Virus record (IMG/VR): IMGVR_UViG_3300020178_000897
Coordinates: 103,519-167,518 of that record
DNA length: 64,000 nucleotides
From: a virus
Direction: 5' to 3' (one strand)
Position 1 is the stretch's first letter. Every line of letters starts with the position of its first letter. The notes beneath the pieces were generated by a model. That model ran no database searches and was not told the origin of the DNA. It worked only from the letters and a program-made list of their open reading frames with translations. Below, in pieces: positions 44,364 through 53,056 of the stretch. The position numbers were made by a program, and so were the translations under genes.

Positions 44364-45819
44364 TTGTAAGCTAATTATTGAAGACGAAGTAAACATAAAG
44401 TTAGAAGGACTTGACGTAGATGTACGACGAAAGCTCGCCAATGCTCTTAAGTTTGAAGTGCCATATGCAAAGTATATGCCACAGTACAAGCTAGGACGTT
44501 GGGATGGCAAAGTTGCTTTCTTTGGTATTGGCGGCACAGGCTACGTTAATCATCTTGATGTAGTTAGCGAGGTACTTGCTAAAAATAATGTACAAATTGT
44601 AGACATTGAAGATAGACGACATCCAATTCAATTTAACTTTCAGCCAGTTACAGAAAACTATTGGAAGGACCAAGGCGTTGTATGGCCTAAAGGTCATCCA
44701 GCAGAAGGCGAAGATATTATTCTACGTGACTACCAAGTAGAAGCAATTAATAACTTTTTAAATAATCCACAGAGCTTGCAACAAATTGCTACTGGTGCAG
44801 GCAAAACTATTACTACAGCAACACTGTCACACATAACTGAGCCTTACGGACGTAGTCTTGTTATTGTTCCAAACAAATCACTTGTTGAACAAACAGAAGA
44901 AGACTATATTAACTGTGGGCTCGACGTAGGGGTGTACTTCGGAGACAGAAAGAACTTAGGTAAGACTCACACTATTTGCACTTGGCAGAGTTTGAATATT
45001 CTGGACAAGAAGCATAAGGACGGATCAGCTGTACTATCACTAGCTGAGTTCTTAGAAGGTGTAAGCACTATTATTGTCGACGAAGTACACCAAGCCAAAG
45101 CAGAAGTTCTAAAGAACTTGCTCACTCGCAACCTACGTAATGCACCTATTCGATGGGGACTAACTGGCACAGTACCTAGAGAGAAGTTTGAGTTTGAAAG
45201 TATTCACGCTAGTCTTGGGCCAGTCATTGGACAAATTAGTGCAAAAGAATTACAAGACAAAGGCGTACTATCAGAGTGTCATGTTAATGTTGTACAGTTA
45301 ATTGATACTGTAGTACATAGTGATTATCAAAGCGAACTAAAATACTTAACAACAAATACAGCAAGAATCGAATATCTAGGCAAACTATTAAACACAGTAA
45401 AACAATCAGGCAATACACTTATACTAGTAGACAGAATTAGTGCAGGACAAGCACTAGCTGAACTAATACCAGACAGCACGTTTATCAGCGGCGCTGTCAA
45501 AAACAAAGACAGAAAGGAAACGTATGACACGATTCGTGAAGGGACTAATGAGGTCATTATCGCAACCTACGGGGTCGCCGCTGTTGGACTTAATATACCG
45601 CGGATCTTTAATCTTGTTCTTCTTGAACCTGGTAAGTCTTTTGTTCGTGTTATTCAGTCTATTGGTAGGGGCGTAAGAAAGGCAAAGGACAAAGACTTCG
45701 TTCAAATATGGGATATAACTTCTACGTGTAAGTTTGCGAAGCGACATTTAACACAACGTAAAAAGTTCTATAAGGAGGCTGAATACCCCTTCACCATAGA
45801 AAAGGTAGATTGGAATTAA
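44356..45819 (+). CDS. uvsW: RNA-DNA/DNA helicase UvsW
   Basis: 487 residues (T4: 503), GTG start at 44356 overlapping the previous stop. Superfamily 2 helicase: Walker A ATGAGKT (145-151), DEVH box (242-245), motif III LTGT, motif VI QSIGRGVRK. UvsW unwinds R-loops and branched DNA, switching origin use to recombination-dependent replication. The Q/I motif region LRDYQVEAINNF precedes the Walker A box. Confidence 0.95.
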   Translation: MASCKLIIEDEVNIKLEGLDVDVRRKLANALKFEVPYAKYMPQYKLGRWDGKVAFFGIGGTGYVNHLDVVSEVLAKNNVQIVDIEDRRHPIQFNFQPVTENYWKDQGVVWPKGHPAEGEDIILRDYQVEAINNFLNNPQSLQQIATGAGKTITTATLSHITEPYGRSLVIVPNKSLVEQTEEDYINCGLDVGVYFGDRKNLGKTHTICTWQSLNILDKKHKDGSAVLSLAEFLEGVSTIIVDEVHQAKAEVLKNLLTRNLRNAPIRWGLTGTVPREKFEFESIHASLGPVIGQISAKELQDKGVLSECHVNVVQLIDTVVHSDYQSELKYLTTNTARIEYLGKLLNTVKQSGNTLILVDRISAGQALAELIPDSTFISGAVKNKDRKETYDTIREGTNEVIIATYGVAAVGLNIPRIFNLVLLEPGKSFVRVIQSIGRGVRKAKDKDFVQIWDITSTCKFAKRHLTQRKKFYKEAEYPFTIEKVDWN

Positions 45820-45820
45820 A

Positions 45821-46327
45821 ATGAAAATATTAACACTAGAAAATACTCCGTTAGACTTAAACACTTTGCCAGATCAAATTGAAGAGGATATTCGTTTCAG
45901 CATTTTAGATAATTCGGATAATGATAATCCTGACTTCTTTTTTATTCCGCTAATCTTTTTAGAAAGTTTTAGTTCGCCAAGTGTAGTATTACAAATTGGA
46001 GGGACAGAAATTCAAATGCCTATTGATTGGAATATTGCAGTTGGATGCAGTGACAGCGGAAATGACTTAGAAGTATTACCATTAACAAGTGTTGGCGATA
46101 GAGGATTTGAAGCGTTCTTGTTCAACCCAATGGCCAGCTTTAAAGCAGACTGGGCAGAAGTAAAGGTAATTAATTATTATAATGATGTTAAATGGTTTTT
46201 TCCAAAGGTTAAAAACGGACAACTGCTTGCAGTTCCGTTAGAAGATAAGAAAGAACCTCTGTGTGCGTACTTTATTAAAGATGTAACAAGGCAGACAGAA
46301 GTAATTAAATATGGAGAATTATTATAA
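45821..46327 (+). CDS. Conserved hypothetical protein downstream of uvsW
   Basis: 168 residues with DWNIAVGCSDSGNDLEVLPL, NPMASFKADWAEVKVINYY and ISKDVTRQ-like endings (IKDVTRQTEVIKYG). It starts 1 nt after uvsW. I recall similar proteins near uvsW in marine T4-like genomes but no function. No catalytic motif stands out; acidic, soluble. Confidence 0.6.
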   Translation: MKILTLENTPLDLNTLPDQIEEDIRFSILDNSDNDNPDFFFIPLIFLESFSSPSVVLQIGGTEIQMPIDWNIAVGCSDSGNDLEVLPLTSVGDRGFEAFLFNPMASFKADWAEVKVINYYNDVKWFFPKVKNGQLLAVPLEDKKEPLCAYFIKDVTRQTEVIKYGELL

Positions 46328-46686
46328 TGAAAGCAGGAAAGATTTGGGGACAAACAGAACTTATCCATGCTAACGGTGTACTAGAGTTTCACCGCATCGA
46401 ATACAAAGCAGGATACAAATGCTCAGAGCATGAGCATCAATTTAAATGGAACGGATTCTTTGTTGAATCGGGCAAGATGATTGTCCGTGTTTGGCAAGAT
46501 GATCAAGGACTAGTCGATGAGACTATCCTTAAAGCAGGAGACTTTACTCAAGTAAAGCCTGGCAAGATCCACCAGTTTGAAGGTTTAGAAGACGGTGTCG
46601 CTTTTGAACTATACTGGGCGGAATTTAATCACGATGACATTGTTCGTCGTACAAGTGGCACAGAAGTTAATAAAGGAAAAAAATAA
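46327..46686 (+). CDS. Small cupin protein
   Basis: 119 residues. Single cupin: HRIEYKAGYKCSEHEHQFKWNG holds the His-His-(Gln) metal site, and VKPGKIHQFEGLEDG the second motif with its His. Broadly similar to cupins flanking the LPS genes here. Metal-dependent sugar or small-molecule role likely; substrate unknown. Overlaps the next gene by one base. Confidence 0.75.
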   Translation: MKAGKIWGQTELIHANGVLEFHRIEYKAGYKCSEHEHQFKWNGFFVESGKMIVRVWQDDQGLVDETILKAGDFTQVKPGKIHQFEGLEDGVAFELYWAEFNHDDIVRRTSGTEVNKGKK

Positions 46687-46886
46687 TGTTTACATGGTTT
46701 AAAAATTTGTTTAGTAGCAGTTCAGAAACACCTTCTGAAGCAGTCAAAGTAGAAGAAGCACCAGTTGCTAAAAAGCCAGTGACTAAAAAGCCAGCGGCAA
46801 TTAAAGCAACTAAAAAAACAACTACTAAGACAGCGCCTAAAGCTGACGCTCCTAAAAGACGCGGTCGTCCTAAGAAAGCTGAGTAA
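46686..46886 (+). CDS. AT-hook, Lys/Ala-rich small protein
   Basis: 66 residues. N-terminal MFTWFKNLF amphipathic stretch, then histone-H1-like Lys/Ala/Thr/Pro repeats (KKPVTKKPAAIKATKK) ending in KRRGRPKKAE, a textbook AT-hook (RGRP core) for minor-groove binding of AT tracts. Might compact or mark AT-rich phage DNA, or bind host DNA. Shares its stop/start base with both neighbours. Confidence 0.72.
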   Translation: MFTWFKNLFSSSSETPSEAVKVEEAPVAKKPVTKKPAAIKATKKTTTKTAPKADAPKRRGRPKKAE

Positions 46887-47149
46887 TGGCTAAACTCCTG
46901 CCAGGAGAAGCTATAATATACGAACGTGCAGACGGAGTAGTATATGCACGTTATAGAGATCCTCCGCACAATAATGTACCTCGATGGATCATTGGCGGAG
47001 ATTCCAGTGCGGTTGCTAAAGCCCAAGGAAAATTGTTAGACTATAGTGAATGGCAAGACTTGTGTAGACTAGCAAAAGAACATTCTACATTAGAAAAATT
47101 ATTAGATCAATTAGTAACAATGTATTATGTAGTAAAGGACGAAAAATGA
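46886..47149 (+). CDS. Small conserved hypothetical protein
   Basis: 87 residues starting MAKLLPGEAIIYERADGVVY and ending LEKLLDQLVTMYYVVKDE. I recall short proteins with the same start and end in T4-like cyanophages, near clamp-loader genes. No function known. Overlaps kdsA by 4 nt. Confidence 0.6.
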   Translation: MAKLLPGEAIIYERADGVVYARYRDPPHNNVPRWIIGGDSSAVAKAQGKLLDYSEWQDLCRLAKEHSTLEKLLDQLVTMYYVVKDEK

Positions 47150-47928
47150 GAATTATTGCAGGACCCTGCCAACACGAAACACTAGAACAAAGTATTGAGA
47201 TTGCAGAAAAGTGTGCAAGAGTTTGCGCCAAGTATGGCATTGAATATTACTTCAAAGCCAGTTACGACAAAGCAAATCGTACTAGTGTAAACGGAGAAAG
47301 AGGCCAAGGTTTATTTACTACGTTATACGATTTTCAAACTATGAAAAAAGAAATACCAGGGTTAAAAACATTAACTGATGTACATACTTCTGAACAAGTT
47401 TCTACTATACGCAATCAGTTTAGAGATGCTGTAGATGTTCTACAGATTCCTGCGTTCTTGTGTAGACAAACAGATTTGATTACGTCAGCCTGCGACACAG
47501 GAATGATTGTGAATATTAAAAAAGGACAGTTCTTAGCACCCTGGGATGTTAAAGGAATACTAAGTAAGTGTACAGACGCAAAAGAAGTTTGGATTACTGA
47601 AAGAGGTACAAGTTTTGGATACAATACTTTGGTCGTGGACTTTACTGGTCTACAGTATATGCTTGATAACTATGATGTTCCTATTGTGCTTGATGCTACT
47701 CACGCAGTACAGAAACCTGGAGGCCAGGGTGATAGTAGTGGTGGGAACCGTGATTATGTCCCTGGGATCACTAGGGCTGGGTCTGCTCTTGGGATCACAT
47801 CCTTTTTTATGGAAGTCCATGCTAACCCTGATCTAGCACCTAGCGACGGTCCTAACATGTTAAAACTAGAAAACTTTGAGGAGGTAGTACGTGACATCAT
47901 CAGTCATTCTTATTCCCGCAAGGTATAA
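47146..47928 (+). CDS. kdsA: 3-deoxy-8-phosphooctulonate synthase KdsA
   Basis: 260 residues (E. coli: 284). TIM-barrel aldolase with IAGPCQHE at the N terminus, YYFKASYDKANRTS, TDVHTSEQV, IQIPAFLCRQTDL-type phosphate loop (VLQIPAFLCRQTDL), TERGTSFGYNTLVVD and DATHAVQKPGG. Condenses phosphoenolpyruvate with arabinose-5-phosphate to Kdo-8-phosphate. Cys8 in AGPC is the position that distinguishes metal-dependent KdsA enzymes. Overlaps kdsB by 38 nt. Confidence 0.95.
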   Translation: MRIIAGPCQHETLEQSIEIAEKCARVCAKYGIEYYFKASYDKANRTSVNGERGQGLFTTLYDFQTMKKEIPGLKTLTDVHTSEQVSTIRNQFRDAVDVLQIPAFLCRQTDLITSACDTGMIVNIKKGQFLAPWDVKGILSKCTDAKEVWITERGTSFGYNTLVVDFTGLQYMLDNYDVPIVLDATHAVQKPGGQGDSSGGNRDYVPGITRAGSALGITSFFMEVHANPDLAPSDGPNMLKLENFEEVVRDIISHSYSRKV

Positions 47929-48574
47929 CAGCACACGCTTCAAAGGAAAGCCTATGTGTATGTTAGATGGCGTTCCTATGATAAGACGTGTGTATGACGC
48001 TTGTACAGCGTCTAACCTACCAACATTTGTGCTTACTGACCACCAAGACATATACAACTATATGGGCGGCGGTAAGTGTATTATGGACACAACAGATTAC
48101 CAAAACGGCACAGAAAGATGTGCCGGAGCAGTAAACAGTAGAGTGTTTGACGACTTTGATCAGTTCATTAATGTACAAGGCGACATGCCTGATGTTACTG
48201 TAGAACTAATTGAAAATTGTATTGCTAGTTTATCTCAATATGAAGTAAGCACAGTGTACACAACAATGCCAGCTGAAATGCAAAACGATCCTAACAGTGT
48301 TAAGATGGTACGTGCAGGTGATCAAGCATTATGGTTTGGCAGAGGCATGACAGGATATGGCGACTGGCACTTGGGTGTTTATGGTTATCGCAAACAAGCA
48401 TTGCAAGCATATCCACACCTGCTTATAGAAGCAGAAGAAAGAATTGAGCAACTAGAACAGTTGAGATGGCTAAAAAACGGTTGGCAAATCGGCTGTAATA
48501 GTGTATACTTTAATGGAGTAGAGATTAATACCCCGGAGGATGTTGAAACATGGCAGATAAAAAATTACCACTAA
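47891..48574 (+). CDS. kdsB: CMP-Kdo synthetase KdsB
   Basis: 227 residues (E. coli: 248), GTG start at 47891 within kdsA, preceded by GAGG. IPARYNSTRFKGKP (8-21) is the CTP-binding signature; TDYQNGTERCAGAV and FINVQGDMPDV are the other KdsB motifs. Activates Kdo as CMP-Kdo for transfer to lipid A. KdsC phosphatase and KdsD isomerase are not in the window and would come from the host. Confidence 0.93.
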   Translation: MTSSVILIPARYNSTRFKGKPMCMLDGVPMIRRVYDACTASNLPTFVLTDHQDIYNYMGGGKCIMDTTDYQNGTERCAGAVNSRVFDDFDQFINVQGDMPDVTVELIENCIASLSQYEVSTVYTTMPAEMQNDPNSVKMVRAGDQALWFGRGMTGYGDWHLGVYGYRKQALQAYPHLLIEAEERIEQLEQLRWLKNGWQIGCNSVYFNGVEINTPEDVETWQIKNYH

Positions 48575-49005
48575 AAGATATACTTGCCGCAATAGATATG
48601 GGGGCCATATCTGTTTGGGATGAACTGTCGGAAGAAGAACGTAAACAAGTAAGTTTTTATCTGCTTAACAGATATGTAAGTGCAGTTAAAGGTAATAGAG
48701 AAGCACAAGAACTTGCTGTGTTTAAAACAAATGAATATTACAATAAACATTTCTTTACACTACAAAAACATAAAAAACTTTTATGGCAACTTTTATGCCT
48801 ATCAGGAAATACAAAATCTATTCAGTATCATGAATGGATTGGAAACAAGAAAAAAGATGCTGATAACAACAAAACAGTTAAGTTTCTAATTACATTATAC
48901 CCAAATAAAAAACTTGACGAAATTAAAATGATTGCAAAGCTATCTACTAAAAAAGAAATTATTCAGCTGGCAAAAGATATGGGAATAGACGAGGTTAAAC
49001 TTTGA
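48550..49005 (+). CDS. gp62: Sliding-clamp loader small subunit gp62
   Basis: 151 residues. ADKKLPLKDILAAIDMG, VSFYLLNRYVSAVKG, AVFKTNEYYNKHFF, KLLWQLLCLSGN and YHEWIGNKKK follow gp62 of marine T4-likes. With gp44 it loads the gp45 clamp on primed DNA; gp44 is not adjacent here, the upstream slot being occupied by kdsAB. GGAGG SD at 48535-48539 inside kdsB. Confidence 0.85.
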   Translation: MADKKLPLKDILAAIDMGAISVWDELSEEERKQVSFYLLNRYVSAVKGNREAQELAVFKTNEYYNKHFFTLQKHKKLLWQLLCLSGNTKSIQYHEWIGNKKKDADNNKTVKFLITLYPNKKLDEIKMIAKLSTKKEIIQLAKDMGIDEVKL

Positions 49006-49730
49006 GTCGCTTTTTTGCCTATGGGTGCAGTTTTACAAAATACTATTATCCTACTTGGGCTGACATTATTATTAATGATGTCGATGAAGGATATAACTGT
49101 GGACGTTTAGGCAGTGGCAATCAACTAATTGCAAACCGCATTTGTGAAACCAATGCGTTAAAGAAATTTAATAGAGACGACACAATCATTATCATGTGGA
49201 GTAATTTTTTTAGAGATGATGTTTACAAAGATGGTTGGCAAACTAAAGGAAACATCTTTTTCTATAAAGATAATGTAGAAGACTTAGCACATTACGTGTA
49301 TAGAGATTGCAATCTTATAACTAGCACACTATATAGTTTACGTACTACAGGAGCAACAGTTATTAGTACTAGCATTAATAATCCTTATACTGATAACTTA
49401 CTATTAGAAGATAAAACTATTGCTAATATTTTAGACAGATATGAAACTTGGGTAAGGCCGCAAACAAAAACCTTACAAGAATATTGTTGGTATCCAAATA
49501 TACAAAAAGATAAAACAAGACCTCAAATATTAGCGAATCAAACATGGCAAATTGAAGATCATCCGTTGCCATTAGAGCATTGCAATTTTGTTGAAAATGT
49601 GCTACAATATAAAGTAAGTGAAAAGTCAAAACGTTTTGTTTCAGACTGGCAAGATAAATTACGTTCGAGAGAGTTAATGAAATATGATAGAATATTTGAA
49701 GCCGGCAAAACAATCAAATGGGTCCTTTAA
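49002..49730 (+). CDS. SGNH-hydrolase-like protein, paralog 2
   Basis: 242 residues, TTG start at 49002 with GAGG eight bases upstream, overlapping the gp62 stop. FFAYGCSFTKYYYPTWADII carries the nucleophile block, and GRLGSGNQLIANRICETN the second block, parallel to paralog 1 (NRSIPGASNKMIAHRIF). The terminal region lacks an obvious HP motif, so catalytic status is uncertain. Probably acyl-esterase fold. Confidence 0.58.
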   Translation: MSRFFAYGCSFTKYYYPTWADIIINDVDEGYNCGRLGSGNQLIANRICETNALKKFNRDDTIIIMWSNFFRDDVYKDGWQTKGNIFFYKDNVEDLAHYVYRDCNLITSTLYSLRTTGATVISTSINNPYTDNLLLEDKTIANILDRYETWVRPQTKTLQEYCWYPNIQKDKTRPQILANQTWQIEDHPLPLEHCNFVENVLQYKVSEKSKRFVSDWQDKLRSRELMKYDRIFEAGKTIKWVL

Positions 49731-49734
49731 AGTT

Positions 49735-50424
49735 ATGAGTATTGAAAAGCCATACAAGTGCGAATATTGCGGATCTAGTTATACTAAAGAAAAAACTTTA
49801 GCAGTGCATATGTGCGAAAAGAAAAGACGTGCATTGCAAAAGAATGAGAAACGAGTACAGTTAGGATTTTATGCTTTTCAAAGATTTTATAAACTATCTG
49901 CAGGATCTAAAAGAGATAAAACATATGACGAGTTCTGCGGATCTCCGTATTATAATGCTTTTGTTAAGTTTGGAAGTTTTATTTCTAACGTTCGTCCTTT
50001 ATACCCTGAAAAATATATTGACTATGTAGTAACTAGTGGTATAAAGTTAGATCACTGGTGCAAAGAAGAAATGTATGAAAAGTATGCTATTGATTTAATT
50101 CTAAAAGAAGATATGCAGGTTGCTATAAAAAGATCTATTACAACTATGATGGAATGGGCTGAAGAGAATGAACCTGCACCATGGAATCATTATTTCCAAC
50201 ATGTGAGTTTGAATAGAGCCTTGTGGCATATCAAAGATGGAAAAATATCACCTTGGCTACTTTTAAATTGTAAGAGCGGCAAAGACATGTTAAGTAAATT
50301 TAACGATGAGCAACTTGGAATGATATTTGAGATTGTTAATCCAACACACTGGGCAATGAGATTTAAAAGAAAACATGCTGATGTAGAAGTAGTTAAAGAA
50401 GTGGCAAAGGAATCTAATTTATGA
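49735..50424 (+). CDS. Zinc-finger protein, uncharacterised
   Basis: 229 residues from the ATG at 49735; an upstream in-frame start at 49684 is inside the SGNH gene. N-terminal finger YKCEYCGSSYTKEKTLAVHMC is C2H2/C2HC-like with a basic flank KKRRALQKNEKR. The rest is helical with YFQHVSLNRALWHIKDGKIS and EIVNPTHWAMRFKRK. Likely nucleic-acid binding. Occurs among replication genes; I recall cyanophage relatives without assigned function. Confidence 0.6.
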   Translation: MSIEKPYKCEYCGSSYTKEKTLAVHMCEKKRRALQKNEKRVQLGFYAFQRFYKLSAGSKRDKTYDEFCGSPYYNAFVKFGSFISNVRPLYPEKYIDYVVTSGIKLDHWCKEEMYEKYAIDLILKEDMQVAIKRSITTMMEWAEENEPAPWNHYFQHVSLNRALWHIKDGKISPWLLLNCKSGKDMLSKFNDEQLGMIFEIVNPTHWAMRFKRKHADVEVVKEVAKESNL

Positions 50425-51431
50425 GTGAGTTAGTTTTTACATTAAGAGACACAAACGGACAATTTTCTGATTATCAGTTGTCATATAAAATTAGAGACAA
50501 TAGCTTAGGTAAATTATGGAAAAAGTGTTTGAATAAAAACTTTTTTGAAAACAATCATCCTATTGAAAAAACCTATTGTTTGCATGGCTGGCAAAATACA
50601 TGGGAAACTAATTATCCTAGAAATTTAACATATCTATGCAATCTTTTAAATTCTCATATTTCAAATATTAACAGTTTTATGCCAACTATAGGGTATCCTG
50701 TTATTGATTTAAATTTCACACTAGAAGGATTACAAAGTAATTCTCAAGAAGAGTTATTGAATAAAATACATCATCATTTTGAAATTTTAATTGGACAAGC
50801 ATGGGATCATAGCGAATGGTGGTTGAGAGATGATATTCCTATTAGAGTAAGATTTAGTATAAGAATGCTCAACAATCTATGTCATGAAATAGAAGGAATA
50901 ATTGGATCAATCGAACGTAATAGTAGCCCTGGTATTTTTGGCAGTCTTAACGGTCTTAATTCTAATGGTAGACATTTTGAGAATAAAACTTTTGAAGAAT
51001 TAAATTTAGAAAATTATAAAGACTTTTCTGATGTAGTTCCTTTTGGTTCTTTAACACTTTATTATGCTCAGTTAGGAAAACAACATAAAGAAGTCTTTGA
51101 CGACAATGATACAGATATAGAAAGAAAAAATATTTCAGGAATTAAATACGTTACTGGCGAATGGACTGTAAAGTTTTCTGGACCTAGTCGTACATTAAAA
51201 AATAAAAAATATATTAAGTGGTTAAAAAAGAATAATTGGAACATACACGATCCTCGTCTTGCACTAAAAACAGGCGTAGTCGCAGATCTAATTACAGATG
51301 AAAGTAATCAAAATACTGTTAATGAAATACTAAAACGCAATGATCTGTATAAAATTGAACTAGATGGCAACCAAAAAATTTATAATTACACTTGGAAAGA
51401 TGAAGAAAAATGGCAGGAGAATATAATTTGA
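50421..51431 (+). CDS. Uncharacterised protein
   Basis: 336 residues. Aromatic-rich, with YCLHGWQNTWETNYPRNL, AWDHSEWWLRDDIPIRVRF and GSLTLYYAQLGKQHKEV. No motif I can assign. Low-GC, 4-nt overlap with the zinc-finger gene and 22-nt overlap with the 2OG oxygenase, so co-expressed with both. Confidence 0.55.
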   Translation: MSELVFTLRDTNGQFSDYQLSYKIRDNSLGKLWKKCLNKNFFENNHPIEKTYCLHGWQNTWETNYPRNLTYLCNLLNSHISNINSFMPTIGYPVIDLNFTLEGLQSNSQEELLNKIHHHFEILIGQAWDHSEWWLRDDIPIRVRFSIRMLNNLCHEIEGIIGSIERNSSPGIFGSLNGLNSNGRHFENKTFEELNLENYKDFSDVVPFGSLTLYYAQLGKQHKEVFDDNDTDIERKNISGIKYVTGEWTVKFSGPSRTLKNKKYIKWLKKNNWNIHDPRLALKTGVVADLITDESNQNTVNEILKRNDLYKIELDGNQKIYNYTWKDEEKWQENII

Positions 51432-51991
51432 AAACTCACTTACTAGGTAACGAACATCAATGGATAATTGAAACAAACTATCCTGATCCTGAAGAGTTTG
51501 ACTTTCATTGGGATAAGAAAGTTTTTCCTAGCGATACTAGAGAAGATGTAAGTGACCAAACTACTACTTACAGAGGAAAGCAATTTAACGTACATCCACA
51601 AGCCTATCTAAATGAATGGAAATACAAACCATTTTTACAAGAAAAGATTGACCAAGTTGGATTAAATATAGAGCTAACTGATTTATGTGCATTGTGGATC
51701 GTTGATTACAAAAAAGGCGGCTGGCAAAAAGCACATAGACACAGTGACCAGACTATTAAAAAGATTAGTGCAGTTTGCTATCTAACAGATGGTGACGATG
51801 ATCCTACAGCGTGGCACGGAGGAACATTTGCATTCCTTTATGATGGTCAAGGAAATACACACGATCTTTGCTATAAGCCTAGCAGAGGTGATGTATTAAT
51901 TTTTAAAAGCACAGTCTTGCACGGAGCATATCCTACAAGAACTGACAAAAGGATATTTGTAGTTGATTACTTTTATAAGGAGAAAAAATGA
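51410..51991 (+). CDS. 2-oxoglutarate/Fe(II)-dependent oxygenase
   Basis: 193 residues. GGWQKAHRHSDQTIKKISAVCYLTD (in parts) gives the HxD iron site (His-Ser-Asp), GGTFAFL the central strand, and SRGDVLIFKSTVLHGAYPT with distal His and Arg (DKRIF) for iron and 2-oxoglutarate. Similar short prolyl-hydroxylase-type oxygenases are frequent in marine T4-like phages. Substrate unknown: protein, nucleobase or lipid. Confidence 0.78.
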   Translation: MAGEYNLKTHLLGNEHQWIIETNYPDPEEFDFHWDKKVFPSDTREDVSDQTTTYRGKQFNVHPQAYLNEWKYKPFLQEKIDQVGLNIELTDLCALWIVDYKKGGWQKAHRHSDQTIKKISAVCYLTDGDDDPTAWHGGTFAFLYDGQGNTHDLCYKPSRGDVLIFKSTVLHGAYPTRTDKRIFVVDYFYKEKK

Positions 51992-52503
51992 GTTTAGTAT
52001 ATTATCCAGATGAAAGATTGACATCTAAATGTAAACCCTGGGATTTTGAAAACCCTCCTATGGATCCAGTCAATCTTAAAAAAGAAATGTTTGCATTAAT
52101 GAAAGAGCACGGCGGCATAGGTCTTTCTGCTAACCAGATGGGTTATGACTTTAGAGTATTTGCATTACTTAATACTAGTACTAATAATATTCAAGAAAGA
52201 GATGCACTATGTATCAATCCAGAAGTAGTTGAATATATTGAACCTAGTGTTGATATGTGGGAGTCATGTTTGAGTACTCCTAACATTACGTTATCAGTTA
52301 ACCGTCCGCATAAAATTAAAGCAAAGTGGATTAATGAATTTGGTAAAGTGCGAGAAGAAACACTTACAGGATATACTGCAAGATGTTTCCTGCACGAATT
52401 AGATCATCTAAACGGCATCATGTATATTGATCATGTACCACCAATTAAATGGAAAGAAGCTCAAGCAAAAGCTGAAGCAATAGAACAAAAACAAAATGCC
52501 TGA
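51988..52503 (+). CDS. def: Peptide deformylase
   Basis: 171 residues with all three catalytic motifs: GIGLSANQ (motif 1), ESCLSTP with the metal Cys (motif 2), and FLHELDHLNG with the HExxH-type HELDH (motif 3). It removes the N-formyl group from nascent proteins. Phage deformylases are known from cyanophages and thought to boost processing of selected proteins. Overlaps the 2OG oxygenase gene by 4 nt and the next gene by 8 nt. Confidence 0.92.
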   Translation: MSLVYYPDERLTSKCKPWDFENPPMDPVNLKKEMFALMKEHGGIGLSANQMGYDFRVFALLNTSTNNIQERDALCINPEVVEYIEPSVDMWESCLSTPNITLSVNRPHKIKAKWINEFGKVREETLTGYTARCFLHELDHLNGIMYIDHVPPIKWKEAQAKAEAIEQKQNA

Positions 52504-53056
52504 TATTGATATAGACTTCGCTGATAGAACCATTGTGCTTGATAATCTCAAGCATCGTGTTGCTAAACTTGATACAGACAAGAAGCATAACACCGGAGTC
52601 TATGCAACTGAGATTCCACACAACCCTGTAGACAACTTGGCCACAGTTGACTACAAGACCGCAGAAGAACGTGGCTACTTTAAACTAGACTTCCTTAACG
52701 TGAGCATATACAAAGGCGTTAGGGATGAAGCACATTTAACAGAACTAATGGAAAGGGAACCACTATGGGAACTATTGGAGCACGAGGACTTCAGCGAAAA
52801 GGTCTTTCATCTAAACGGACACAGCAGTCTATTAAAAGTCTTGAAGCCCAACTCGGTATTAGAATTAGCGGCGACACTAGCGATAATTCGACCGGGAAAG
52901 AGACATCTAGCTGGGAGCAGTTGGAATTCGATTTTTCAGGAAGTATGGACAAAGCCAACTGACGGTTCATATTACTTTAAGAAAGCACATGCCGTTTCCT
53001 ATGCAATGGCATGTGTAGTACACATGAATTTAATTTGTGAAACTCTTACTTTGTAG
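52496..53056 (+). CDS. Miniature DNA polymerase III alpha (DnaE)-like protein
   Basis: 186 residues. MPDIDIDFADR matches the DnaE PDFDxDF palm motif; KHNTGVYATEI parallels KHAGGVVIAP; GYFKLDFLNVSIY (60-72) parallels VKFDFLGLRTL; FHLNGHSSLLKVLKPNSV and LAIIRPGKR parallel FQLESRGMKDLIKRLQP and FRPGP; FKKAHAVSYAMA (161-172) parallels FNKSHSAAYAL. The order is colinear and the aspartates of the three-Asp active site are kept, but long stretches between motifs are missing. Probably an inactive or specialised skeleton; I recall cyanophage relatives annotated as hypothetical. Confidence 0.75.
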   Translation: MPDIDIDFADRTIVLDNLKHRVAKLDTDKKHNTGVYATEIPHNPVDNLATVDYKTAEERGYFKLDFLNVSIYKGVRDEAHLTELMEREPLWELLEHEDFSEKVFHLNGHSSLLKVLKPNSVLELAATLAIIRPGKRHLAGSSWNSIFQEVWTKPTDGSYYFKKAHAVSYAMACVVHMNLICETLTL

